From: Cruorifilaria tuberocauda
Taxonomy: Eukaryota > Nematoda > Chromadorea > Rhabditida > Onchocercidae
Reading direction: 5' to 3'
NCBI GenBank assembly: GCA_013365365.1
Contig: JABVXU010000165.1
Location: 45,041 to 109,040, forward strand
DNA: 64,000 nt
In this document: piece by piece, positions 25,201 to 35,756 of the stretch
Position numbering within the stretch: position 1 is the first letter of the stretch
How the letters are laid out: the number at the start of each line of letters is the position of its first letter
Notes under the pieces: generated by a model
Database searches by the model: none
Seen by the model: the letters and a program-made list of their open reading frames with translations, nothing else
What the model was told of the DNA's origin: nothing
Made by a program: the position numbers and the translations under genes

Positions 25201-27246
25201 ACGAGCATTTGATGGTGTATAGCCTGATTGCAGGTTGTCTTTCGGTTTCACAAATAATAATTTTAACGATGCTAATATCGTCACCAGTACTACTAGCTGA
25301 AAATACATTGATAATGGAAACCATAAAAGATTAGGTATCTCATTAAGTTTAAAATTTCAGACACAAATTTTGCTAACCTAGCATGTTGGATGAGTTACGA
25401 AAATTTAATTTAAATATCCAAATTCAATTCAACAACTGATCATTTGTATTTCTAATTTATATATCTAGATACAACATCCATGGTCGCTTCAAAAAAAGAT
25501 TGATAAAATTGTAAATGAAAAATGAAAGATACTAAATTTCAAGCAATCCAAAATGTCTACAGAAAATAAAGTGTGGCATGATATATTTTGTTAATAAATT
25601 TTAATAACAAAGCCAGCAACAAAGATAGCCTATCCATTTGATTCACTTTCTTCCGCTTTCTCTTTTCTTACTATCGTTCCTTCTGGTTTTTACCAAACTG
25701 ACTGCCATCTTCAATAAATTAATTCGACTCTTCACTAGATACCATTATTCAGAACTTGATAATGATAATGAATGTAATGAATTTGAGGTTTTATTGCTGA
25801 GGATAAAATTAAAACTAATGAAATTAAACTGTTCTGTACCACTAGATTCTTCTTAATTATCATAGTTCCAAAACGGCTTCTGAAAATTTCAAGTCCTTCC
25901 GAAATATAGCGTATTTTTTAAGAAAAATAGATTTTCATCATTTTTTCAGACTCTTCCGTTAAGCAGAGCAGTTAAACTAATTATATTTCTCAGGCACATT
26001 ATGCAAAATCTATACCAATAATCAGTTAAACTTTTCATCATTTATTATTATTTATTATTATTATTATTATTATTGATTATTAATTATTATTACTAATTAT
26101 TAATTATTAATAATAATAATTATTATAATATATGAAATATGGAGAACGATTTCAACGAAATCACCATATTTTATTCATTTCTTTCTTCTTCTCTTCTTTC
26201 CTTTTTGGGACAAAAGGTGCAGGAATTGGAACAGGTTTTAACAATGCAATTTCGAGCTATAAACAAATATACGCCACTCATCGGACTAGTTTTCCCATTT
26301 TTGCGGTTGAGAATTTTGGAAATTTTTTAAAGGATTTTTAAACATTACGCTAACTTAGTTATCGAATAAATCGGAATATTCGGTTATGGCGTTGTGTCAA
26401 AGCGTCCGATTGTAGAAAGAAAACAATTTTAAACTTTGATATTTTAACTTGATGAAATAAATTCACAACAACAGCTTGCAAATGTATCGGTCTAATAATA
26501 TTGTCAAAACATCTATTTAAAACAGTTTGCAAACAAGAATTGATAAACTTGGATTTATTCAGCTAGAAAAGTTTATGATAATGTCTTTAAGTGAGTGGAA
26601 ACTGGAATTGTTATGCATCAGAATAATAAAGATCGATCAGGCTTCAAGCATAATATTCTTAGCGAATGAGGGATGGATGCGAAAAAATATGGTGAATCAG
26701 TTCATTTTGAATTGTTCACTTTTATTCGCACTGCTTTTTCGTTACATTTTCATGTTCTTATTAAGTAAGCTTGGAAGCAGTTTTTGATAATTATTTTAAT
26801 TAAAATTCGATGCAAAATTGCACATATTTTAGAGCTTAGAAGCGACATCGAAAGAAGTATCTATATTAAACAGAAATCGAAACTACAATTTCTTCTAAGG
26901 AAAATTAACATAGTTTTATTCCGTCGTATAATACGCGGCTCTAGACTGTTTTTCAAGAAAAGCTACTTGCTTACAATCATTGAATTCGATTCTCATATTA
27001 CAGAAATAACGGTAATATCGAAATATGCATGTCAAATGTTATCGTTGTTTTAGACTAATAGCTAGGCTATATGAAGTAAAAATATTTACAATAAGTTATA
27101 AAATATGTTTAAATGTTTGGTTCACTAACCGCAATAACCATACGTGGATAATCGGCAACAATATAACCAGTCCGTTTAAGAAAGCAGTTCAAGAAATGGA
27201 TGAATTTGGTCGGTTGATGAGATGTAGACAAGATATCATCGTGCAT
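19251..27246 (-). CDS. Patched-related (PTR family) 12-TM protein, complete
   Basis: Fourteen exons join with consistent phase into 901 aa: 27246-27130, 25296-24970, 24495-24188, 23762-23594, 22739-22595, 22432-22329, 22237-21977, 21551-21381, 21302-20977, 20650-20557, 20364-20181, 20073-19808, 19723-19598 and 19358-19251. PTRs are RND-type membrane proteins; nematode members act in cuticle formation, moulting and lipid or sterol handling. The start [10 protein letters not shown] follows an acceptor (TTCCAG) 18 bases upstream. TM1 spans about residues 33-55; DNLQSGYTP and AKDGGSV are PTR-typical. The sterol-sensing-like TM2-TM6 block (about 277-470) contains IGVDDAF, and TM10 contains [11 protein letters not shown] (about 760). 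Both keep the GxxxD acidic residues that RND pumps use for proton coupling, so an active transporter is inferred. The second lumenal loop has an acidic stretch ([12 protein letters not shown]). I cannot say which ptr gene is orthologous. Confidence 0.92.
23204..23342. repeat. Long inverted repeat in a ptr intron, 43-bp arms
   Basis: The left arm at 23204-23246 and right arm near 23300-23342 are reverse complements with a single mismatch (TGTTCAAGCTG against TGTTCAGGCTG), around a 53-base centre. The element lies in the intron between ptr exons 4 and 5 (22740-23593). It could be a miniature inverted-repeat element or a foldback insertion; a clear target-site duplication was not seen. Confidence 0.75.
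26038..26132. repeat. ATT/AAT microsatellite, self-complementary
   Basis: About 90 bases of TTATTA trinucleotide repeats that switch to AATAATAAT at the right end, so the array can also fold on itself. It lies in the large first intron of the ptr gene (25297-27129). Confidence 0.8.
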
Positions 27247-30200
27247 TTTTCGCTTCTAGAATGTCTGGAAGAGTTGTAGCATGAAGAATGTCGCTTCTAC
27301 TGCGACTTATTGTTCCTGTCACAAAAGAGGTAAGTTTTCGTTCGCTAACAACAATCGTTGAAACCAATATGAGAATGGGTAGAGGAAAAACTGAGAAACA
27401 GGGAAGGGGAGGGAGAAATGGAAATGTGAGCTGAGACGTAAAGAACCATAAGCCACGCTGGATTTTTAAACCGGTCTATATTCCTTTTATCTTTGTCCTT
27501 TCCGAGAATCCGGTTTATTAGCCTTCTCACCATTGATCACATACGGACTTTTGAATTGCTTTCGTTTCCTCGACCATAGATGACATGAAACGAATTCGCA
27601 ATTAATTGCACATCAAATTCTTGGAAGTTTATCACTCAACTAATATTGATAAGCGGTATTAATTATTTCTGTGCGTATGCTTCGCACAATATAGAAGTTT
27701 ATAACCGAATATGGATTATGCCGCCATTATTTATTGCTGTTGAAGAAATTGGAAAAAACAGTTCAGGTCCTTTGCAGCATTAATTTTGTCGACTATAATT
27801 TTTTTTATGAAATCATTTTATAATTTCGAAAGGATTTTAATTTTATAATTTTAAAAAGATATTTTGGTGAGGTTTAAGGTAAGGTGAAATGCAAGCTAAG
27901 GTGAAATCTCTGCTACATCTCTGGTTTTTCTCCGATAGATTAAAAATCGAATTTGCGTAATTATTTCGACTTACATTTTTCAACGACATTTTTCTTTTTG
28001 CTTTCAAATTTTAAAAATGATGATTAGTTATACGCAATCCATTTAAAAGTATTTTTTGGTCATTTAAGTATTCAAGCAAACGATACATTATGCGCATTTC
28101 GTATAATCATTAAATGGAGACCGATCATGGCTTCATCACGGCATTTTCCCGGTCATCCTACTGATTCCAGCTTTCTGTTAACACTTACAAAAGTTTCGCT
28201 TCTAATGAAACCTTTTTTACAAAACCTTAATGAATGCCACACTGACTGCATAATAATGCTCAAATCATTGATTGAATGTTAGTATCAGTTACTTAATTTT
28301 CATCGTCACTTTTTAGTTGCCAAAATATAAGGACAAGTTTTTAAGTAACAAAAAAAGAAACAAATAAGAACGAAATCTGTTTGAAAAATGTCGATTTTTA
28401 CGATCCCTAATTTTATATACGTCAAAATTTCTTTTCTTTTAGTAAAATGATTAATTCAAAATAGGTCCAAGAAAATCTTGCCAAAACAAATCACTCTTTT
28501 TATGGCAATAGATGTAATCAAAGACTGATATGAAGCATGGTATAAAAAAGCAGCATATAAAAAGACTAAATAAGATAAACTGAACGTAATTGATCGATTC
28601 AAATATTCATTTCTACGATTTATTTTTATAAACATTTTAATTTTCTATGAGAGATTAGAAATCGATCATCTGAACTATTCTTGCTTTTACATGATATGAA
28701 AACAGCTCCTCCATTTTAGTTTATGATTCAATTCAATCATCTAATCACAAAAATATGATTGTATAGAATTCCAAAGATATTACAGCAACATAGCCCTGAC
28801 ATAGATTCGAAAATTAGAGTATCTTTTCAAGTAGGGGAGTTCTCAGTATTTTACACATCATATTCGTTTAGTCGAAATTTTACAAAAGAAATCACGACAA
28901 GCCCATGCAGTGTAATTTTTGAATAACAAAGAAAATTAATATTATCAGATTAATGGGTGCCGACTGTGAAAAAATTCTGCTGTTCTATTATAGCTCAGAG
29001 TATTCTATGAGTAATTAACAAAAAAAAATGCCAACCGAATCCCTATATTCACTTCCATTTCCTTTAGAATAATAGAAAGTTCATTAATATCTGATAGAAA
29101 ACCATCTCCAATACCTCACCAAAGCTCTGATGAAATGTTTTAACATTTATTTTGCCATCATACTATACTTAGCTACCGTACTACTTCTTGTGGATAGTTG
29201 AAACGAGTATTTATGAGATTTTATACTACTATTTGCCTTTCTTATATGTGAGGCCGACAGCACTTAAAGTTAACTGTGAACGAAAGCATATACTCATATA
29301 CTATATCCCAGTGTTAATGCGGATTTTCACTAATATCATTCAGAAGTCTCATGATTCTACATTAAAGTGATTCCTGATAGTCTATTCAGCCGGTGCACCA
29401 ATTTCATTGCTGAAACTGCCACTAGCTTAAATCAAGTACACATATTTAATGGGTTTAACATTTCTTTTATACTTTATAAACTATGATTTTCAACATCCAC
29501 TGTTATGACCGATAGGCATGTAACTGCAAATATATATATAAATTTATACGGTAGTCATTTTTAAAGCATTTTTTGTCTATATCAGTAACTGGAAATTGCA
29601 ACTTCTCGACATTTTCATCTTTTGATTTGAAATTTCTGTATCAATGTACCATTATGATACATATTATGATTTATGAAAAATTTGCCACTCAAACCTATTC
29701 TGTTATTGCCAGTTAACAAACATGGGTTCATATTAGTCAGCTTTTGTGACTTATAAAATCACACATACGAAATAATTTTTATAACAATTTTTTTGATCCA
29801 TTTATTCGAACTTACCTTAAATGGTGAAATAAGAAAATCTATGACGTGAGTTCCTACTTCCTAATTCTAAAATTTTTATAACCATAAACTAAAAACAATT
29901 TTATTGTAATGTTCTCTTGAAACGATGCGTAACCGAAGAATTTTATTTCGCAGTAGAAAACTAACAGTTCTAAAGAAGTTATCGATAAGATCAGCAGTAT
30001 TTAGTGGAATGCCTTTCACCACTTGCTAAAAGAGTCAGCCTTGCGCAGAAAATGTTTATGTGCGAATTATTATCAATTTTTCATACAAAATCTCATAGCT
30101 CTTATAAAATCTAACAATTCATCGAAATAGATGACGCCTATATTGATATCCTGAAATACAAACAGCACCAGTTATGAGCTTTTTTTACACGTCATGCATG

Positions 30201-30537
30201 GATCATCCAATGAACACAAAAGGAAAAGAATGTTAACTAGCTCAGCAGGAGAATCATTAATCCATCCCGATTCTTTAACCACTGGATTTCGGGTTTTCAC
30301 CAGAAAAATGAAGGTTTGGTTATCCAGGTTGAATTTCAGTGGTCTCTTCATCAATCGGACTCAATTCGTTACTCTAAGAAGTTCGTATCAAAAACGAACA
30401 AATTTCGGAAATTTTCGCTTGTGATAGAGCAAAAAGCTGAACACAACGACAGACTTCGCGTCACTTAAGTGATATTCGCGAATATCCTGCAAAAATAAAT
30501 TCATATATAATCAGTTCTACATTTCAAAACCAGCACG
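27247..30537. other. Upstream region of ptr; no gene recognised
   Basis: It should contain the ptr promoter next to 27247. Open frames such as minus 27533-27345 overlap low-complexity GA/TC sequence (27380-27430) and are not convincing. An overlapping pair of ORFs at 30172-30424 (both strands) has coding-like composition but no recognised domain. Nothing else is supported. Confidence 0.45.
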
Positions 30538-30678
30538 ATGAAGTACACTTCACTACATCTAGCTATTGTTTTAACTCCTCCCCTTCTTGCCATGGTATTA
30601 ATTGCATTTGTTAAATTTCATAAAAGTGATACATTCGCAAAAGAAAATCTTCAAACTTATTGGGAAAAGATGATTTAA
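30538..30678 (+). CDS. Candidate 46-aa single-pass membrane microprotein
   Basis: A single open frame from ATG at 30538 to TAA at 30676-30678. It begins MKYTSLHLAIVLTPPLLAMV, giving a hydrophobic helix at about residues 7-25, followed by a charged amphipathic tail (KFHKSDTFAKENLQTYWEKM). This one-helix-plus-short-tail layout resembles small mitochondrial inner-membrane microproteins; a faint likeness to CEBPZOS (a helix followed by an MHTS-like segment) was noted from memory only. It points toward the 3' end of the ASNSD1-like gene and ends 174 bases from that gene's stop. No strong acceptor was seen just upstream. It is shorter than usual annotation limits, so evidence of expression would matter. 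Confidence 0.35.
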   Translation: MKYTSLHLAIVLTPPLLAMVLIAFVKFHKSDTFAKENLQTYWEKMI

Positions 30679-30851
30679 ATTTTAAAAATTCCTATATATA
30701 TAAGACTACAATGTTCAATTGTGGCTTCCAATTCCTTATATTCTTGTCTTGAAGGCATATGTTGTCAAAATTTCTTTGAATTCTAGTGAATTATTTGTGT
30801 AAAAAAAAGATACCAGCTTTAAACTATCTCCTGATAACAATATAATCGGAT

Positions 30852-33800
30852 TCATTTTTCTAAAAGTCTGTGACAAACGTCGTTTCCCTTTTCCCTTCGA
30901 TTTTCCAATTTTGCTATTCTCGTACCAAATTGCATAGCACGTTTGGGAGTAAGGCATAATGTCTGTGGTGTTTCCAGTAACTAAAAAAATTCTCAAACTG
31001 AAAATACACATAGAATATTGTATTATTGTAATCACATAACCTACCTTTAATGCCTCTCGTATCAACCACTTTTCTCCAACCCCTCGAGGTTGCGTAAAGT
31101 CAGTTCTGCACTCAAGAGGTAGAGAAGTGACCCATTCAACGAACAAATCATCAAGAAATGGTGACCTGTAGAAATAAAACTGGACCAAAAGCTATCCAAG
31201 TAAAAATTTCTTTACAATTTAATTATATAGAACAAAGTAAAACAAAGCGAACAGAAAAATTTTCTTAGCAAAATTTAATACTCTTTTAATAGCAGTAAAG
31301 CATAGAAACAAAAACTGAGCAATAAATACATAGCACAAACCTAAGGTCCTTGCCTAGACTTGAGACCACTCTATCATCACGTCCAAGATTTCTTTCACCA
31401 ATTCTTTTCAGTTCTTTACGCAATTCCTCCACAACCGCGTTTCTTCCTTTTCTCAAATAAGTGGTTCTATGCCGCATGTAACCACCAAACAATTCATCTG
31501 CACCGCTACCAACAACTACAATCTTGGCTTCTGATCTAAAGCAAAAAACCTCAATCAAACTTGAAAATTCACTAGAATATATCAATCCAATTTTCACTAA
31601 CTGAAATTCGTCCATTTATAGGGAGGAATGGAATCTCTTTCAGTCAAGAAAAATAGATGTTTGAGGACCAGATGTATGCAAGACTAATATGAAGTTTCGT
31701 AAAGTGAGCATTACTAACTTTCCAGGTACAAGAGGTTTCCCCTCATTCTCGAACAAGAGTCCTTCACCGCGAGCAGCAAACCACTGCACACATCCAATCG
31801 AATCATCTAAGACAGAGGAAGCTGGAGCTATTGAACTTGATATGTATTTTTTTCGGCAGTGTACCAATTCGTTCAAATCAACATTAACCAGAATTAGACG
31901 AAGAGAAAGTTCAGGATAGTGAGATTTAAGATATTTGAATGCCTTTTTACTTTGTAATCGATCTGGAGCTCCATCAAAATTCTTAAAACAAGCTTACATT
32001 TTATTTGAAAAAAAAAGCGTAATATTAGTCTTCAAAACAAGTAAAAGAAACATTACAGACCTTTCCCTTGTCAAAAGCGACATTCACTAGATCAAATAAT
32101 ATATTTCGTGGTATACAAAGAGCCATCAAATGAGCAACTAGCAAACTGTCCACACCACCACTGAATGATAATGATATACACTTCGTAAAATTATTCAGGT
32201 TAGAAAGTGTACGATATACAGCTTCTTCCAATTGTTTCAACATAATTTTCGCCATATTTTCGCGATTTATCTATAGTAAAGCATCAGATAAGAGCACAAG
32301 TAAAATAAAATCCCAAATGTAATTTGTCCCAGTTTATGATTTTATTTTCAAACCTTACCAAATAAATTTGATAGAAAGTTCCTGATACCATTCTTTTATA
32401 ATCTGATTTTCTCACTTCGGTAAACTTATATTTTCTCCCTTACTTCTCTACATGTTTATTTCTGTGAAAAAAAAAATAACTAACTTGTAGAACAAATAAT
32501 TCCAAAAACCCTTACTCGTCATCAACGTAAATATGGTTTCAGTAAGTTGAACAGCTATCATTTGAATTTTAAGTAATCACTATGTTATACATCGAAAAAA
32601 GCATAATTCAACGAACATTTTTAAAGGTCAGTTCACGTGAAAGTATGAGTCTTTCGGAAACCATTTTCCTGTGTACTCGGCACAATTTATTAAATTGTTC
32701 TATCCAAGGTCCGTTAACTTCAAAAACATGAAATATACTGTTGTTCTCTTCACTGCACAAACCAAGAATAGTTACCGTGCCCGATGGCACATCGTACCAG
32801 CTACGCTGAAAAATGTTTCAAAATTTGTTTATCGACAGTGCAAACATCTATTCTAAGTGTTGACTGACTAAATCTGATTACCTGCGGATCATGCGCGAAA
32901 ACAGAAAAATAAAGTCTTTTATCCAATCGCTTCCATAATAAACTTTTTCGGCCAAATACATCACGGCCCACTACCACTTTCTTGAAGTCTTCCTGAAAAG
33001 AGGATAAATAATTTGCAAGCTCATACTGGTAAAAGTTTTAATGATTGCTATTTTGTTTAGCGTCTACAATCGTTATAGCTGACAAAAAAAAGAAAAAAGA
33101 AACAAATCATTATAATACAGTAAAAAGAGAAAAGAGAAGTCAACATCTCAAATGAGACTGCTTCCCAAAAAATAGTGCTCATCCATTCTGATATTTTTGA
33201 AAATATAAACCGTAGGAGCAAATAAATGAAAATAATAAATATACTCCGAATTGTTGACTTGGTCAGAAAACAGTTCCTATGTCATTATAAAAACAATAGT
33301 TGGAAATGAACTTAAAAAATATTGATATTAATGAGCGTAATGTCAGTTTCTGGACAGAAGATTTAGGAAAAACGACAAAATCAAAGCAAAAAAGACAGTA
33401 AGAATTAGAAGTATGGCTCACAGCTGAGAAACGTTTGGTTTTAACAACTAAAACAAAATAAATTTTGACATGGACTAGAAGTTCTGAAAATTTTCATCTT
33501 TCTGATCAGTAACAAATCGAAGGGAGTGGAATTTTTTAAAATTTCATACACATTATATGAATTCATCTTCGAAAACAACAAAAACATAAATTTCTACCCT
33601 ATAATAAATAACTGCCCAACTTCCAATCATATCGTCCAATACATCAATAATTTCGCTAATCAGTTTGCATGCATTTAATTTTTCCATCAGTGTTTTGGGC
33701 CCAATATAGCAGACAGTGCTCGGTGACAAACATACCTGAAACTTCAAATAGATAGAAGCTGCCACTTACATCAAGGCATTCATCAAAATACGCAACAATA

Positions 33801-34407
33801 TTAAACCTGAACAACGTGTTAAAAAATGATCTAGCCTAGTATAGAATAACTTTAGCTATCACTGTTTTTTAAACTACAATTCGGTAGCTTATCCGGAATC
33901 TTGTAAGGACCAACTCCCCATCTTCAGCCTTTTATTTGTACATGGTAATGCATCCCTTTTTCCCTTTTCAATAAAAAAAAAAGGTGAAAAATACAATCAC
34001 ATACCTCTGAGCGGAAATACGGTTTTCCAATTAACAGCAAATGGCCATTTTTGCATTTAACTGTACATCCTTGCTATAACAGCAAATTAAATAATGTTTG
34101 AAGAGTCAAAGAAAAAGAATACATCAGAAATACGATAACAAACTTACAGAGAACTTAACTTCATTGTGTTCTAAATCAATCACCGTGACGCCGCTTGACT
34201 CTGGAACCATTTATAAACTATTTTATATTTTGCTTGAAATTCTTTCTGAAAAAAAAAAGATGCAGTACCCTTTTCCTGTCTCGTCGAATCCACAATACCA
34301 CTTATGCCTCTGTGAGCGAAGTCCGCATTATTTCCGGTGAAATAAAATTTTCTCATAAATATTAAGCACTTATCTAAGACGAACTGTGATAACAAAACTA
34401 GTTCCAT
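30852..34407 (-). CDS. ASNSD1: ASNSD1-like asparagine synthetase-domain protein, complete
   Basis: Twelve coding segments; eleven are used here and join in phase to 538 aa (human is about 643): 34407-34269, 34200-34148, 34073-34005, 33735-33598, 32992-32882, 32805-32617, 32270-32061, 31981-31719, 31535-31341, 31165-31045 and 30980-30852. The N-terminal Ntn-like domain includes [11 protein letters not shown] and [13 protein letters not shown]. The synthetase domain has the PP-loop [12 protein letters not shown] (about 269-280), then [33 protein letters not shown] and RNLGRDDRV, and ends [16 protein letters not shown]. These motifs match human ASNSD1, whose biochemical role is poorly known. The modelled N-terminus ([13 protein letters not shown]) lacks the MCG start that supplies the catalytic cysteine of class II glutaminases. 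An earlier exon could still supply it, because TATCACAG at 34387-34394 is a possible acceptor. Human ASNSD1 keeps MCG. Confidence 0.88.
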
Positions 34408-35102
34408 TCGATATATTCCACTCCAGCAGTTTTACAATCACCCAATAATTTATTTCCTCATAAAACACTATCGGTAAGAGTTGTAAAAATTGATGGCCAG
34501 TTAGTGACACAACATAACTTTTGTGAAGGTCTGTGTGAAAATCAGCAAATTAATATTGGTTTCTATCGGAATGAGGCCATTTGAGGTTAAAGTATGTGGT
34601 GCGGAAACGTTGATTTTAATGAAAAGTGTCTGATAAAACCGACGATTGCTTTCATGAAATATGTTCTACATCGCACAATATTGTGGAAGATAAAATTCTT
34701 CCCCGTCTTCAGAACTTTCTAATACAGCAAAAAGACGCTGGAGCTTCCAAATTTCTGAAAACAGTTACATTACGATAAATTTTAAATCTTTTTATCGGTA
34801 ATTTCTTTGTTATATGACTGATCAATTGCTACAAACAACAATTATTAGGCTTTTTGGACTTTCTTATATGCCAACTGTTAATTAAACCGCCTTATTAGTG
34901 CATTTAAAAAGGCTTGGTTAGTTTAAAATAAGAATCGACCATGTATTGCCTAATCTACAGTGGTATTATTCAACCAATCATTTAATCGCTTACTAGTCAA
35001 TTATTGATATATCGGATCATCTAACTTAAGCTTCAGACTTTTGTTTTCAACTGTTTTCTTCTTGAGATTTTAAGACAATGTATGCTTATCCAGAATGGCC
35101 TA

Positions 35103-35116
35103 GTATCCATGGTAAC
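35103..35116. promoter_or_regulatory. X-box (RFX / DAF-19 site) upstream of bbs-4
   Basis: GTATCCATGGTAAC fits every position of the nematode X-box consensus GTHNYYATRRNAAC, through which the RFX factor DAF-19 drives ciliary genes including bbs genes. It is 641 bases upstream of the bbs-4 ATG, farther than the usual 50-250 in C. elegans. The site is nearly palindromic, so orientation is not informative. Confidence 0.6.
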
Positions 35117-35740
35117 ATCATCACATCATATTTGGTACCTGAAATATGCTAAAATTTACTTGTATTTTTACGTATGCAAGTTAAATGAGGATTCGAATTT
35201 GTACTATTTTTTTATTCTTTTTTTGTCAAAGGTGTCAACATGAAAAGATTGTACCATATAGCCGATTGTCTTTCACATTTATCTTGTATTTTATAAGATG
35301 ACAGAAAATCTTTCTAGCCTATTTATCTTGAAATACAATTCTGTTTTTGCTCTTTTGATGTCTAAATTATCTATAAATATGAATGTAAAATGCAGTGGAT
35401 GTTTTTAAATTTATCAACACAATATACATCATTAATTAATCACATCTTTATGATTCTAAATCGAGTCATTTACTAATAATGGTTATAAAATAGAAAGGAA
35501 ATTTATGGCATAAGTGTATCAATATGAAAAAGGAAAAATAACTTCAAAATTTTGCTAGCAAAAAGTAACTGAGAAAAGTACAATTGGATGAAGAATTCTT
35601 TTCTTTCAATTAAGTCGGTAAGCACATTCCTAAAAGGAATTTATAATTTTAGTTTAGGTTCGATATCACATTTATAATCTGGAATTTCAAATAAGTTTTG
35701 CGGCTTTCTTATGTCGCATATTCTGTTCTTACTTTCGTTG

Positions 35741-35747
35741 GTTTCAG
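35741..35747 (+). promoter_or_regulatory. Probable trans-splice acceptor of bbs-4
   Basis: GTTTCAG immediately precedes a 9-base leader and the ATG at 35757. No upstream coding exon in phase is needed, so spliced-leader addition is the simplest reading. Confidence 0.45.
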
Positions 35748-35756
35748 GAGCATTAA

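Larger units (their letters stand above)
34408..35756. promoter_or_regulatory. Shared upstream region of ASNSD1-like and bbs-4 genes
   Basis: The two genes are head to head, 1.35 kb apart by start codon. The interval contains a full X-box match at 35103-35116 and a splice acceptor-like GTTTCAG ending at 35747, 9 bases before the bbs-4 ATG. No ORF with coding character was found. Confidence 0.6.

Noticed and set aside
33770..33806. Short exon-like segment ([12 protein letters not shown]) on the minus strand of the ASNSD1-like gene
   Set aside because: Including it creates a stop in phase; skipping it gives the correct alignment and phase between 34005 and 33735.
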